Shown here piece after piece: positions 31,263 to 39,778 of a DNA stretch of 40,477 nucleotides. A program made the position numbers and the translations under genes. The notes beneath the pieces were generated by a model that did no database searches, was not told where the DNA came from, and saw only the letters and a program-made list of their open reading frames with translations. Numbering within the stretch: the first letter of the stretch is position 1; each line of letters begins with the position of its first letter. This DNA is from RBG-16-64-13 sp963718375 (GTDB lineage Bacteria > Actinomycetota > Thermoleophilia > RBG-16-64-13). The stretch covers positions 1 through 40,477 of the forward strand of contig CAVQZD010000011.1 in assembly GCA_963718375.1 (NCBI GenBank). Reading direction: 5' to 3'.

Positions 31263-32414
31263 ATGACGAGACCATATTCGCAGGTGAGCTTGGCACTCCT
31301 GGCCGGTGGCCGGTCGACTCGCATGGGCGAGGACAAAGCGTTTGCCCCATTCGGGGAGGGGACGTTGCTCGAATGGGTGCGAGACCGGGTGGCGCCTCTC
31401 TTCCCGCATACCTTCATCGTGGCTCGGGAGCCCGAACGCTTCCGGGAGCTTGGCCTGGCTGTGGTGCGAGACGCAGTGGACGAGACCGGGTCGGTCGTGG
31501 GCATCTACACGGCGGTGCTGGCCTCGCCCAGCGAGCGAGTGGTGTGTGTGGCCTGTGACATGCCGTTCGTATCGCCAGGGTTGGTACGAGCGCTGGCCGA
31601 GCGCTCGGCTGGCTTCGACGCCTTCGTGCCCCGCCATGATGGGCAGCTGGAACCGCTCTGCGCCGCCTACGGCAAGGGGTGCCTCGACGCCCTGCTGGAC
31701 TTCATAAAGGCGGGGGGCCGGCGCCTGCAAGATGTCTACCCGGGCTTGAACACTGGTTATCTGGACCTGGACGACCGTCGCTTCGGGCATCCCCGTCGCC
31801 TGTTCGCCAACACCAACACCCCGGACGAGTTGGAGGCGGCCCGCGAAGCGGCCGCCGCGCAGGACGGCTGGCGGGCGGCGTTGCAGCCGCGCATCAGGGC
31901 TTTCATGGACGCAAGTCCGCTGCCGATCGTGTCCTTCGTGGGCAAGAAGAAGTCGGGCAAGACCACGGTCGTACTGGGTGTGGTGCGCGAATTGCGCAGC
32001 CGCGGCTACCGCGTGGCGGTGATCAAGCACGATACTCACGGCTTCGACATCGACGTCCCCGACACCGACACCTACCGCTTCCGCGAGCTGGGTGCGGAGG
32101 TGGTGGGCATCAGTTCCCCCGACAAGTACGTATGGCAGGACTCAGTGAGCGTGGAGCCCGGACTGTTGGAGCTCGTGTGCCAGATCAGCGAACCGGTAGA
32201 TCTGGTCATCACCGAAGGGTTCAAGAAAGAGGCGGCTCCCAAGATCGAAGTGTCGCGTCGGGAGCGCAGCACCGAGCTGGTAGCGGCCGCGGATGAACTC
32301 ATAGGCATCGCCAGCGACCAGGAGTTCCCGGGATACGAGGTGCCCCAGCTGGCGCTGGGAGACTTCACAGGGCTAGCTGACCTGGTGGAAAAGCGTATAC
32401 TTGCGAAAGTATAA
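31263..32414 (+). CDS. mobAB: Fused MobA-MobB molybdenum cofactor protein
   Basis: The 383-residue protein joins two enzymes. Residues 1 to about 205 are MobA, molybdenum cofactor guanylyltransferase, with LLAGGRSTRMGEDKAF (the nucleotide-binding loop), VVCVACDMPFV and PLCAAY. Residues about 220-383 are MobB, with the Walker A motif G227-KKKSGKTT and VIKHDTHGFDID, LVITEGFKKE. MobA attaches GMP to the cofactor and MobB is a GTP-binding helper. The linker is Ala-rich. The gene opens the cofactor operon; moaA follows after 49 bases. It is divergent from the ATPase gene. Confidence 0.93.
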   Translation: MTRPYSQVSLALLAGGRSTRMGEDKAFAPFGEGTLLEWVRDRVAPLFPHTFIVAREPERFRELGLAVVRDAVDETGSVVGIYTAVLASPSERVVCVACDMPFVSPGLVRALAERSAGFDAFVPRHDGQLEPLCAAYGKGCLDALLDFIKAGGRRLQDVYPGLNTGYLDLDDRRFGHPRRLFANTNTPDELEAAREAAAAQDGWRAALQPRIRAFMDASPLPIVSFVGKKKSGKTTVVLGVVRELRSRGYRVAVIKHDTHGFDIDVPDTDTYRFRELGAEVVGISSPDKYVWQDSVSVEPGLLELVCQISEPVDLVITEGFKKEAAPKIEVSRRERSTELVAAADELIGIASDQEFPGYEVPQLALGDFTGLADLVEKRILAKV

Positions 32415-32463
32415 CGGCCGGGGCGCCTGATGCTTCCGGCCTGAGGGTCAAGGAAGCGTGCAG

Positions 32464-33462
32464 ATGAACCCCCCGCTCGGCCAGCAAGTGGACTATCTTC
32501 GTCTCGCAGTCACCGACCGGTGCAACTACCGGTGTGTCTACTGCATGCCGCCCGAGGGCGCTCCGTTCAAGCCTCACGAAGAGATCTTGTCCTACGAAGA
32601 CATGGCTTTCTTCGTCCGCGTGGCCGTGAAGACCGGCATCAGGAAGGTGCGGCTCACCGGCGGCGAACCCCTGGTGAGAAAGGGCCTGCCGGACCTGGTA
32701 GCCATGATCCGCGCTATCCCCGACATCTGGGGCATATCACTGACCACCAACGGTGCCCTACTGCCCCAGTTCGCCGAGGAGTTGAAGGCGAAGGGGCTCG
32801 ACCGAGTGAACATCAGCCTGGACTCGCTTGACGCCGACCGATATCGGGAGATGACCCGGGGTGGGTCGCTGGGGGCCGTCCTGGCTGGAGTGGAGGCGGC
32901 GCTGAGGTACGACCTGAGCCCTGTCAAACTGAACGCCGTCATGACCAAAGAGCTACTGCCGGAGCTACCGGCGTTCGTGGAACTGACGCGCGACCGGCCC
33001 CTGCACGTGCGCTTCATCGAGTGGATGCCGGTAGGCGGGTGCGGACCGGGCGCCGCGGGGGAAGCTTTGGAGAAGGCCGAGCTGCTGGCGGCCTTGCAGG
33101 AACTCGGCGCCGCGGGCGCCGTTGGCGGCGGCGGCCTTGGCGTGCTGGAACCGGTGTCCTGGCCGGTGGGCTGGGGGCCGGCCGAGTACTACCGGTATCA
33201 CGGATATCAGGGGACCCTGGGTTTCATCGGCTCAGTCTCGGACCACTTCTGCACCAGGTGCAACCGCCTGCGGCTGACCGCGGACGGGCGCCTGAAGAAC
33301 TGCCTGTTCTCCAGCCACGAGGTGGACGCCCGAGCAGCGGTGCAGGCAAGGGACGGAGCGGCGGTCGCCGAAGTGATAGCCGAGTCTTTGGAGAGCAAGA
33401 CCTTTGACAAGAACACGTTGCCCGGATTCACCGTCCGGGGTATGTCGCAGGTAGGAGGATGA
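32464..33462 (+). CDS. moaA: GTP 3',8-cyclase MoaA
   Basis: The 332-residue radical-SAM enzyme performs the first step of molybdenum cofactor synthesis, converting GTP to 3',8-cyclo-GTP, which MoaC then uses. The N-terminal cluster motif is C20-x3-C24-x2-C27 (DRCNYRCVYCMP), followed by VRLTGGEPLVRKGL and NISLDSLDADRY. The second cluster uses FCTRCNRLRLTADGRLKNC. The C-terminal Gly-Gly tail, needed for activity, is present (SQVGG). AGGA lies nine bases before the ATG at 32464; a GTG two codons upstream is possible. It ends one base before the moaC gene. Confidence 0.95.
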   Translation: MNPPLGQQVDYLRLAVTDRCNYRCVYCMPPEGAPFKPHEEILSYEDMAFFVRVAVKTGIRKVRLTGGEPLVRKGLPDLVAMIRAIPDIWGISLTTNGALLPQFAEELKAKGLDRVNISLDSLDADRYREMTRGGSLGAVLAGVEAALRYDLSPVKLNAVMTKELLPELPAFVELTRDRPLHVRFIEWMPVGGCGPGAAGEALEKAELLAALQELGAAGAVGGGGLGVLEPVSWPVGWGPAEYYRYHGYQGTLGFIGSVSDHFCTRCNRLRLTADGRLKNCLFSSHEVDARAAVQARDGAAVAEVIAESLESKTFDKNTLPGFTVRGMSQVGG

Positions 33463-33463
33463 G

Positions 33464-34555
33464 ATGAGCAAACGCGCGCTCACCCACGTCGACGCAAGCG
33501 GCAAGGCCAGCATGGTGGATGTCGGCGGCAAGACCGCTACCAAGCGCAGGGCAAGAGTCGGCGTCAGCGTGTGGATGGCTCCGGAGACGCTGAGACTGCT
33601 GCAAGAGCAGGCGCTACCGAAGGGTGACGTGCTGGCCGTGGCCAAGGTGGCGGGCATCATGGCGGCCAAGCGAACCCCTGAGTTGGTGCCGCTGTGCCAT
33701 CCTCTCTCTCTGACCAAAGTGGACGTGACCTTTGCGGTGGTGGAGGACCAGAGCCGCATCGATATCGAGTGCGAGACTCACACCGAGGATCGCACCGGCG
33801 TGGAGATGGAGGCACTGGTAGGAGCGGCCACGGCGGCCATCACCATCTACGACATGTGCAAGGCGGTGGACAGGGGGATGGTCATCGGCGACCTGCGCCT
33901 TTTGGAGAAGACGGGCGGCAAAGAGGACTACGTGCGGCCCGACGAGTCAAGCCAGGCGGGGCTGAGCGCGGCGGGCGCGGCCGCGAGTCCCGCGGCGCAG
34001 GTCGCCTGGACCGCGGCGCGCGCCGCGTCGGCCGGCAGCGTGGTGGCCGTGAATGTGAGCGAAGCCAAAGGACAGCAGAAGACACCTACCTCGTCCGTCA
34101 TGCTGCGTCCGGACCACGGCATCGAAGGGGACGCTCATGCCGGCGACTGGCACCGGCAGGTGAGCCTGCTGGCGCAGGAGTCGGTCGACCAGATGCTCGC
34201 GGCCGGGCTGGAGGTGGGGCCGGGCGCTTTTGCCGAGAACATCACCACGATCGGTCTTCAGGTGGATAGCCTGCCCTTGTATACGACGCTAGAATTGGGC
34301 GAAGCGCTGGTGGAGGTCACGCAGATAGGCAAGGAGTGTCATTCACACTGCGCCATCTACCACCAGGCGGGTGATTGTGTGATGCCGCGCGAGGGCATCT
34401 TCGTGCGCGTGCTCAAGGGCGGCCGCGTGGCGCCGGGCGACGTCGTGAAGGTGCGTGCCTGGGGGACCGGGCCCGCGGGGGTGGGTGCCAGCGTGGTCGA
34501 CGAAGGCGGGGAAGGCGCGGGCGCAAGCCCGGACGCCGCCGGGGCGGACGAGTGA
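33464..34555 (+). CDS. moaC: Fused MoaC and MOSC-domain protein
   Basis: Residues 1 to about 165 are MoaC, cyclic pyranopterin monophosphate synthase: MVDVGGKTATKRRA, PLCHPLSLTKVDV, EDRTGVEMEALVGA and DMCKAVDRGM are all family motifs. An Ala-rich linker follows. Residues about 190-330 are a MOSC domain (LRPDHGIEGDAHAGDWHRQV, LLAQES, IGKECHSHCAIY, with the conserved cysteine, and PREGIFVRVLKGG). MOSC domains bind or transfer sulfurated molybdenum cofactor. The last 30 residues are Gly/Ala/Glu-rich and disordered. The stop overlaps the mogA start (GTGA), so translation is coupled. The fusion links early pterin synthesis to cofactor handling. Confidence 0.92.
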   Translation: MSKRALTHVDASGKASMVDVGGKTATKRRARVGVSVWMAPETLRLLQEQALPKGDVLAVAKVAGIMAAKRTPELVPLCHPLSLTKVDVTFAVVEDQSRIDIECETHTEDRTGVEMEALVGAATAAITIYDMCKAVDRGMVIGDLRLLEKTGGKEDYVRPDESSQAGLSAAGAAASPAAQVAWTAARAASAGSVVAVNVSEAKGQQKTPTSSVMLRPDHGIEGDAHAGDWHRQVSLLAQESVDQMLAAGLEVGPGAFAENITTIGLQVDSLPLYTTLELGEALVEVTQIGKECHSHCAIYHQAGDCVMPREGIFVRVLKGGRVAPGDVVKVRAWGTGPAGVGASVVDEGGEGAGASPDAAGADE

Positions 34556-35079
34556 GCAGCTCGTCGCTCAGTCGACCCATCAAGGCGGCCGTCGTCACGC
34601 TCAGTGACAAGGCCAGCGCCGGACTGCGTGAGGACGTCTCCGGGCCTGTGCTGCGGGAGCTACTCCAAGCGCTGGGGGCGGAAGTGGGTGAGCCCACAGT
34701 CCTCCCCGACGACCAGCATCAGATCGAAGTGACGCTGGCCATCCTGGCCGATATCGAGCGGTGCGACTTGGTGCTCACCACCGGGGGCACCGGCCTGAGT
34801 CCGCGCGACCGCACGCCGGAAGCCACGCGGGTGGTCATCGATCGCCTGGCTCCGGGGTTCGTTGAAGCCATGCGGGCTCGCTCGTTCGAAGTGACCCCGC
34901 ATGCCCTGCTCAGTCGCGGGGTGGCAGGTACTCGGGGCAGGACGCTCATCATCAACATGCCCGGCAGTCCGAAGGCTTGTCGGGAACACTTCGAGGTGAT
35001 CGCTCCCGCGCTGGAGCACGCGGTGCAGACGCTACGGGGCGAAGGCGCGGAGTGCGCTAGGCCTGCTGCTGACTGTTAG
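34552..35079 (+). CDS. mogA: Molybdopterin adenylyltransferase MogA/MoaB type
   Basis: The 175-residue enzyme of the MoCF biosynthesis family activates molybdopterin with AMP before molybdenum insertion. Motifs: AAVVTLSDKASAGLREDVSG, VLPDDQHQIEVTL, LVLTTGGTGLSPRDRTPEAT and TLIINMPGSPKACREHF, where the TTGGTG and PGSP motifs line the active site. The GTG start overlaps the moaC stop by two bases. The last 23 bases overlap the converging diguanylate cyclase gene. MogA and MoaB cannot be told apart from sequence alone; its place after MOSC is typical of anaerobes. Confidence 0.92.
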   Translation: MSSSSLSRPIKAAVVTLSDKASAGLREDVSGPVLRELLQALGAEVGEPTVLPDDQHQIEVTLAILADIERCDLVLTTGGTGLSPRDRTPEATRVVIDRLAPGFVEAMRARSFEVTPHALLSRGVAGTRGRTLIINMPGSPKACREHFEVIAPALEHAVQTLRGEGAECARPAADC

Positions 35080-36073
35080 AGTCCTCGACCAGCCTGACTT
35101 TGCCCTGCTTCGCCTTGTAGAGGCTCGCGTCCACGGCCCGCAGTAGGGCCGCTGCGTCGGTGGCGTCCTCTGGGCAAGCGGCCGCTCCAAAACTCACCTG
35201 CAGACTCGCGAAAGAGCGGTCCAGCTTGAAGCGCGTCTTGTTGACCGACTCGGCGATGCGGCGTCCGACCATTTGGATGGCGTTCTTGTCGGCCTCGGGC
35301 ATGAGGATGAGAAACTCGTCTCCTCCGAAGCGACAAGGGATGTCCACGTCGCGGATGTTAATGCGCATGACCGTCGCCAGGTGGGTGAGAGCGGTATCTC
35401 CAGCAGCGTGACCGAAGGTGTCGTTGACCCACTTGAGGTTGTCGAAATCGAGCATCAGGATGGCGAAGGGGTGGCGGTAGCGCTTGTACATCTCCACGTG
35501 CCGCTCCAATTCGGGCTCCCAGTACCGCCGGTTGTAGAGGCCGGTCAGGCTGTCGGTGTGCGCCAGGCGGTCCAGCTCGGCGTTGGACTGGTCGTGGTAG
35601 GACTGGGCGGCGGCGGTCATGATGCGGTGCAGTCCCAGACGCAGTATCCGCACCAGTTCGAGTAGGTCCTGATCCTGGTGACGCATACCTTCGGCGATGG
35701 TCTCCCAGATGGTGTCCTCGAGAGCGCAGAGGTTGTCGGCCAACGAGCCGATGGCGCCCACCTCTTGTCTCTGCAGAAGCCCCAGTTCGGCGGCCTGTTT
35801 GTAGTACTCGCCGCCTTCTTTGAACTCCTCCATGGCCGACTCATCTTCCAGACACCGGATGAGGCCCTCGATAAGGGCGACCGAAGTGCGGATGCTCTCC
35901 TGCGTGGGGAAGCTCTCTAGGGCTTCGAGGTCGTCGATCTCCCCCACGAGCCGTCCGAGCCAACTCTTGGTGATGTCAAGTTTATGCCGATCGAGGATTC
36001 CGCGGGCCTTCGAAAGAATAGGACCCTGACCCCCCCCGACGTCCGATCCGGCTATGTCCGGATTCCGCGTCAC
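35057..36073 (-). CDS. Diguanylate cyclase with an N-terminal RsbRD-like domain
   Basis: The 338-residue protein would make cyclic di-GMP. Residues about 15-150 are a helical sensor region (ILDRHKLDITKSWLGRLVGE, reminiscent of RsbR N-terminal domains). The C-terminal GGDEF domain (about 170-330) has DSLTGLYNRRYWE, DFDNLKWVNDTFGH and the intact active site FGGDEF. RDVD lies five residues before GGDEF, matching the RxxD product-inhibition site. No membrane helix is present, so the signal is probably cytoplasmic. The GTG start has GAGAGG seven bases upstream. It is divergent from a glycosyltransferase gene and overlaps mogA by 23 bases at its 3' end. Confidence 0.92.
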   Translation of the reverse strand: MTRNPDIAGSDVGGGQGPILSKARGILDRHKLDITKSWLGRLVGEIDDLEALESFPTQESIRTSVALIEGLIRCLEDESAMEEFKEGGEYYKQAAELGLLQRQEVGAIGSLADNLCALEDTIWETIAEGMRHQDQDLLELVRILRLGLHRIMTAAAQSYHDQSNAELDRLAHTDSLTGLYNRRYWEPELERHVEMYKRYRHPFAILMLDFDNLKWVNDTFGHAAGDTALTHLATVMRINIRDVDIPCRFGGDEFLILMPEADKNAIQMVGRRIAESVNKTRFKLDRSFASLQVSFGAAACPEDATDAAALLRAVDASLYKAKQGKVRLVEDSNSQQQA

Positions 36074-36242
36074 AGGCCGACCTCTCGTTCAGGACTAAAA
36101 ACTACACTGATTCTACAATCATTTGCCTGTCGCGTACAGAAAACGCTCTTCCTGCATGTATTTCGGCTATGTGGGAAGATTAGTTGATAGCGAGTCTGTC
36201 TTAGAATGGCCACGTGGGCCGCCGACCCGAGCGGGAGGTTGC

Positions 36243-37382
36243 ATGAGGATAGGCTTCGACGCCAGGGCCGTTCCCCTTCGTGGCGGCATCGGCACCTACT
36301 CGAGCAACATACTCCAGCAGTTCGCCGACGCGGGTGTCGAGGTGGTGGTCTTCTGCGAAGAAGAGGCGAAGAACACCATCCCGTTGGCAGATTCGTTTAC
36401 TTTCGTCTCCGCCCACGCCGACCCATCCGGTGCCGCCGGCCGCAAGTCCTTCAGGACCCTGGTCAGAGATTCCGGGGTCGACCTCCTGCACGTCCCCAGC
36501 CCCTTCGCCCCCACTCCCTGCGCGGTCCCCCTGGTGAGCACGATCCACGACATCGCTCCCTTCCTCTACCCCAGCACGCTGCCCTTTCGCATGCGCGTGC
36601 GGTACAAGCGGCAGTTCCGCCGCACGGTCGAGGAGGCGCGTCGGATCATAACCGTGTCGCGCATCACCTATTCGGCTCTAGGTGTGTACGCGGGGGTGGA
36701 TCAGACCAAGGCGAGGGTGATACATAACGGCGTCAGCGATAGCTTCAAGCCGGTCACCGACGCGAAGGTGCTGGCTGCCGCGAGGAGCCGTCACTCCCTG
36801 CCCGACCGCTACGTCTTCTGGGTGGGGGATTTCAGGCCCGAGAAGAACCTGGCCTTCTTGATACAGGCCTGGGCCAGGCTGAGGGAACGGTCCGATAGCG
36901 TGCCCGTCCTGGTGCTGGCAGGCAGACAACGGGGCGAATACCGGAGTATCCAAGAAGAGGTGCGCAAGCACGGGCTGGAAGATGCGGTGCTCTTCTCAGG
37001 CTTCATACCCGACGATGACCTCCCGGCCGTGTATTCCGCCGCGAGCGTGTTCGTCTTTCCGTCGCTGTACGAGGGATTCGGGCTGCCTCCGTTGGAGGCC
37101 ATGGCCTGCGGCACTCCTTGCGTGGTCAGCAACTCCTCCTCGCTCCCGGAGGTCACGGGGACGGCCGCCCTGCTCTTCAACCCCACGTCGAAAGAGGGGT
37201 TCGTCGAGTGCATGCAGAGGGTACTCACCGAGCCCAAGATGACCGAGACGTTGCGCGAGGCGGGGCTGCGCCAGGCGGGTCTCTTCTCCTGGAAGCGGGC
37301 CGCCGACGAGACTCTCGAAGTCTACCGCGAGGCACTCGCCGACCCCGCCAACCGCGCGAGCTCCAGCGCGTCCTCGCGCTGA
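36243..37382 (+). CDS. Family 4 glycosyltransferase
   Basis: The 379-residue protein is a GT-B enzyme with RIGFDARAVPLRGGIGTYSS at the N-terminus, STIHDIAPFLYP, and in the C-terminal half VFWVGDFRPEKNL, FSGFIPDDDLPAVYSAASVF, and the donor-site motif PSLYEGFGLPPLEAMACG (E-x7-E). Unlike the PimA-like protein at the other end of the window, its donor site is intact. The pattern fits mannosyltransferases or other retaining enzymes of polysaccharide or glycolipid synthesis; donor and acceptor are unknown. GGGAGG lies four bases before the ATG at 36243. It is followed by ubiD after 16 bases, perhaps in one transcript. Confidence 0.9.
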   Translation: MRIGFDARAVPLRGGIGTYSSNILQQFADAGVEVVVFCEEEAKNTIPLADSFTFVSAHADPSGAAGRKSFRTLVRDSGVDLLHVPSPFAPTPCAVPLVSTIHDIAPFLYPSTLPFRMRVRYKRQFRRTVEEARRIITVSRITYSALGVYAGVDQTKARVIHNGVSDSFKPVTDAKVLAAARSRHSLPDRYVFWVGDFRPEKNLAFLIQAWARLRERSDSVPVLVLAGRQRGEYRSIQEEVRKHGLEDAVLFSGFIPDDDLPAVYSAASVFVFPSLYEGFGLPPLEAMACGTPCVVSNSSSLPEVTGTAALLFNPTSKEGFVECMQRVLTEPKMTETLREAGLRQAGLFSWKRAADETLEVYREALADPANRASSSASSR

Positions 37383-37398
37383 GGCCGGGCGCCTGTCG

Positions 37399-38916
37399 AT
37401 GAAGGACCTCCGCACGTTCGTATCCCTGCTGCGCGACAAGGGCCAACTGGTCGAGATCGACGCGCCCGTCGACCCCGTCCTGGAGATGGCTGAGGTCGCG
37501 GACCGCGTCGTCAAAGCGGGTGGTCCGGCGCTGCTCTTCACGCGGCCCAAAGGCTACTCGACACCGGTGCTGATGAACCAGTTCGGCAGTCATGAGCGTA
37601 TGTGCTGGGCGCTGGGAGCCGAGTCTTACGAAGAGCTCAGCGCGCGGGTGGAGGAGCTCGCCGCCATGACTGTGCCTGAGTCCGCTTGGGACAAGCTCAA
37701 GGCCTTGGGGCGCCTGAAGGCCATCGCCGACCTGCAGCCCCAGCTGGTGAAGAAAGGCGCTTGCCAGGAGGTCGTGCAGACCGGAGACGAGATCGACCTG
37801 GAGGCGCTGCCCATCTTGAAGTGCTGGCCGCTGGATGGCGGCCGCTATATCACCCTGCCGCTGGTGTTCACCCGGCACCCTAAGACGGGAGCGCGCAACG
37901 TGGGCATGTACCGACTGCAGGTCTTCGATAAGAAGACCACCGGTATGCATTGGCACATCCACAAGGACGCCGCCGAGCACTACCGGGCCGCCGGCGGCCG
38001 CCTGGAAGTGGCGGTGGCGATCGGCACCGACCCGGCACTCACCTACGCGGCGACGGCGCCGCTGCCCGGCGGTATAGACGAGCTGCTGTTCGCCGGTTTC
38101 TTGCGGGGCGAGGCGGTTGAGCTGGTGCAGTGCCGCACGGTCGACCTGCAGGTGCCCGCGCACGCGGAGTTCGTGCTCGAGGGCTATGTGGATGTGGACG
38201 AGACCCGCGTCGAGGGGCCCTTCGGCGACCACACCGGCTACTACTCGCTGGCCGATGACTATCCAGTGCTGCATCTCACGGCCCTCACCCACAGACGCGA
38301 CCCGATCTACTCCACCACCATCGTAGGCCAAGCTCCCATGGAGGATGCCTATCTGGGCAAGGCGACCGAGCGCTTGTTCTTGCCCTTGATGAAGCTCACG
38401 CTGCCCGAGCTCGTGGATTGGGACCTGCCCATGGAGGGCGGCTTTCACAACTGCGTGATCGTGGCGATAGACAAGCGCTACCCAATGCAGGCGCGCAAGG
38501 CGATGCACGCGCTGTGGGGGATGGGGCAGATGCAGTTCGCCAAGTGCATCGTGGTATTGGACCGCGATGTGGACGTGCACGACTACGCGCAAGTGGCCTG
38601 GCGCGTCTTTAACAATGTGGACTGGAGGCGCGACGTTCTCTCGGTCGAAGGTCCACTTGACGTGCTCGACCACTCGTCTCCGAACCCCCTATGGGGGGGC
38701 AAGATAGGCATCGACGCTACTATGAAGCTGCCCGAAGAAGGACACGTCCGCGAGTGGCCTGACGACGTCCAGATGTCCGCCGAGGTGAAGGCGCGCGTGG
38801 ATGCCCTGTGGCCGAGTCTGGGTCTGGACGGGCTGCCCGGCGGAGCGGGCGCGGCGGGGGCTGGCGCGGCTGGCGCCCGTGGCGCCGGCGCGGCCGGAGA
38901 GGCGCCCAAGTGCTGA
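37399..38916 (+). CDS. ubiD: UbiD-family decarboxylase, probably for menaquinone synthesis
   Basis: The 505-residue enzyme belongs to the prenylated-FMN-dependent decarboxylases. The conserved catalytic segment VEGPFGDHTGYY (E272 and surrounding residues) and the N-terminal LRDKGQLVEID are typical, together with GRYITLPLVFTRHP and MPMEGGFHNCVI-like motifs. The final 25 residues are a Gly/Ala-rich tail. The next genes are a UbiA-type prenyltransferase and a UbiE-type methyltransferase, so its substrate is probably a menaquinone precursor acid, as in the futalosine route (MqnL-like), but other UbiD enzymes act on aromatic acids. The start ATG 37399 lacks a clear ribosome-binding site. The last seven bases overlap ubiA. 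Confidence 0.92.
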   Translation: MKDLRTFVSLLRDKGQLVEIDAPVDPVLEMAEVADRVVKAGGPALLFTRPKGYSTPVLMNQFGSHERMCWALGAESYEELSARVEELAAMTVPESAWDKLKALGRLKAIADLQPQLVKKGACQEVVQTGDEIDLEALPILKCWPLDGGRYITLPLVFTRHPKTGARNVGMYRLQVFDKKTTGMHWHIHKDAAEHYRAAGGRLEVAVAIGTDPALTYAATAPLPGGIDELLFAGFLRGEAVELVQCRTVDLQVPAHAEFVLEGYVDVDETRVEGPFGDHTGYYSLADDYPVLHLTALTHRRDPIYSTTIVGQAPMEDAYLGKATERLFLPLMKLTLPELVDWDLPMEGGFHNCVIVAIDKRYPMQARKAMHALWGMGQMQFAKCIVVLDRDVDVHDYAQVAWRVFNNVDWRRDVLSVEGPLDVLDHSSPNPLWGGKIGIDATMKLPEEGHVREWPDDVQMSAEVKARVDALWPSLGLDGLPGGAGAAGAGAAGARGAGAAGEAPKC

Positions 38917-39764
38917 AGTACGTTCGCCGCTTCGCCAGTCTGGTGAAGTTCGAACACTCCGTCTTCGCCCTCCCCTTCGCGTACTCGGCCGCCTTCCTGG
39001 CCGAGATGAAGGTGCCGGGTTTCTGGACCATGTTCTGGATCACCGTGGCCATGGTGGCGGCGCGCAGCTTCGCCATGGCGGTCAATCGGCTGATCGACCA
39101 AGAGATCGACGCGCGCAATCCCCGCACCGCCGGACGCGAGCTGCCCTCGGGCCAGCTGAAGCGTTGGCAGGTCTGGGTCTTCGCGTTCGTATCCCTGGGC
39201 GTGCTGATCGGCTCGACCTTCGCGCTGCCTGTGATCACCCGGTACTTGTGGCCGGTAGTGGTCATCCCGCTGGTTGTCTATCCCTACACCAAGCGTTGGA
39301 CCTGGCTGTGCCACCTGGCGCTGGGCATCGCCATCGGGCTTGGCCCGGTGGGCGCATGGGTGGCCGTGACCGGGACTGCGGACCCGGAGGCTCTCTTGAT
39401 CGGCGGGGCGGTGGCTTGCTGGATCGCGGGCTTTGACGTCATCTACGCCTTCATGGACATCGAAGTCGATCGAAAGCAGGGGCTGCACTCCATACCGGCG
39501 GACTTGGGCGAGCGCGCGGGGCTGTGGGCGACGCGCATCCTGCACGTGATGGCCGTGGCGCTTCTGGCCGCGGTCGGGGTCGTGCAAGGTGCCAACTTCG
39601 TCTACTATCTAGGGGTGGGCGTGTGCGCGATGTTGCTCGGTTATGAGAACTGGCTGATGCGGAAGGCCGATCTCCAGAAAGTCGGGGTCGCCTTCATGAC
39701 CATGAACGGCATCATCAGCGTCGCCTTTTTGTTCTTTACCACGCTCAGTCTCTTCGCAGGGTGA
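38910..39764 (+). CDS. ubiA: UbiA-family prenyltransferase (MqnP-like)
   Basis: The 284-residue membrane protein transfers a polyprenyl chain to an aromatic ring. The two Asp-rich motifs are N59-R-L-I-D63-Q-E-I-D67 followed by ARNPRTAGRELPSG, and D-V-I-Y-A-F-M-D-I-E-V-D followed by GLHSIP, in which both Asp pairs are present. About nine helices are visible. The FEHSVFALPFAYSAAFL start and the surrounding ubiD and ubiE genes point to menaquinone synthesis (MqnP or a UbiA homologue). The start is GTG at 38910, inside the end of ubiD (seven-base overlap), so translation is coupled. Confidence 0.93.
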   Translation: MLKYVRRFASLVKFEHSVFALPFAYSAAFLAEMKVPGFWTMFWITVAMVAARSFAMAVNRLIDQEIDARNPRTAGRELPSGQLKRWQVWVFAFVSLGVLIGSTFALPVITRYLWPVVVIPLVVYPYTKRWTWLCHLALGIAIGLGPVGAWVAVTGTADPEALLIGGAVACWIAGFDVIYAFMDIEVDRKQGLHSIPADLGERAGLWATRILHVMAVALLAAVGVVQGANFVYYLGVGVCAMLLGYENWLMRKADLQKVGVAFMTMNGIISVAFLFFTTLSLFAG

Positions 39765-39778
39765 CCAAGGGGTTCAGG

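Noticed and set aside
36074..36242. Riboswitch or small RNA in the AT-richer gap before the glycosyltransferase
   Set aside because: Only scattered short complementary stretches; no known aptamer core was recognised.
37225..38673. Open frame of 482 codons on the minus strand opposite ubiD
   Set aside because: A frame shadow of ubiD and the end of the glycosyltransferase gene; His/Arg-rich sequence without domains.
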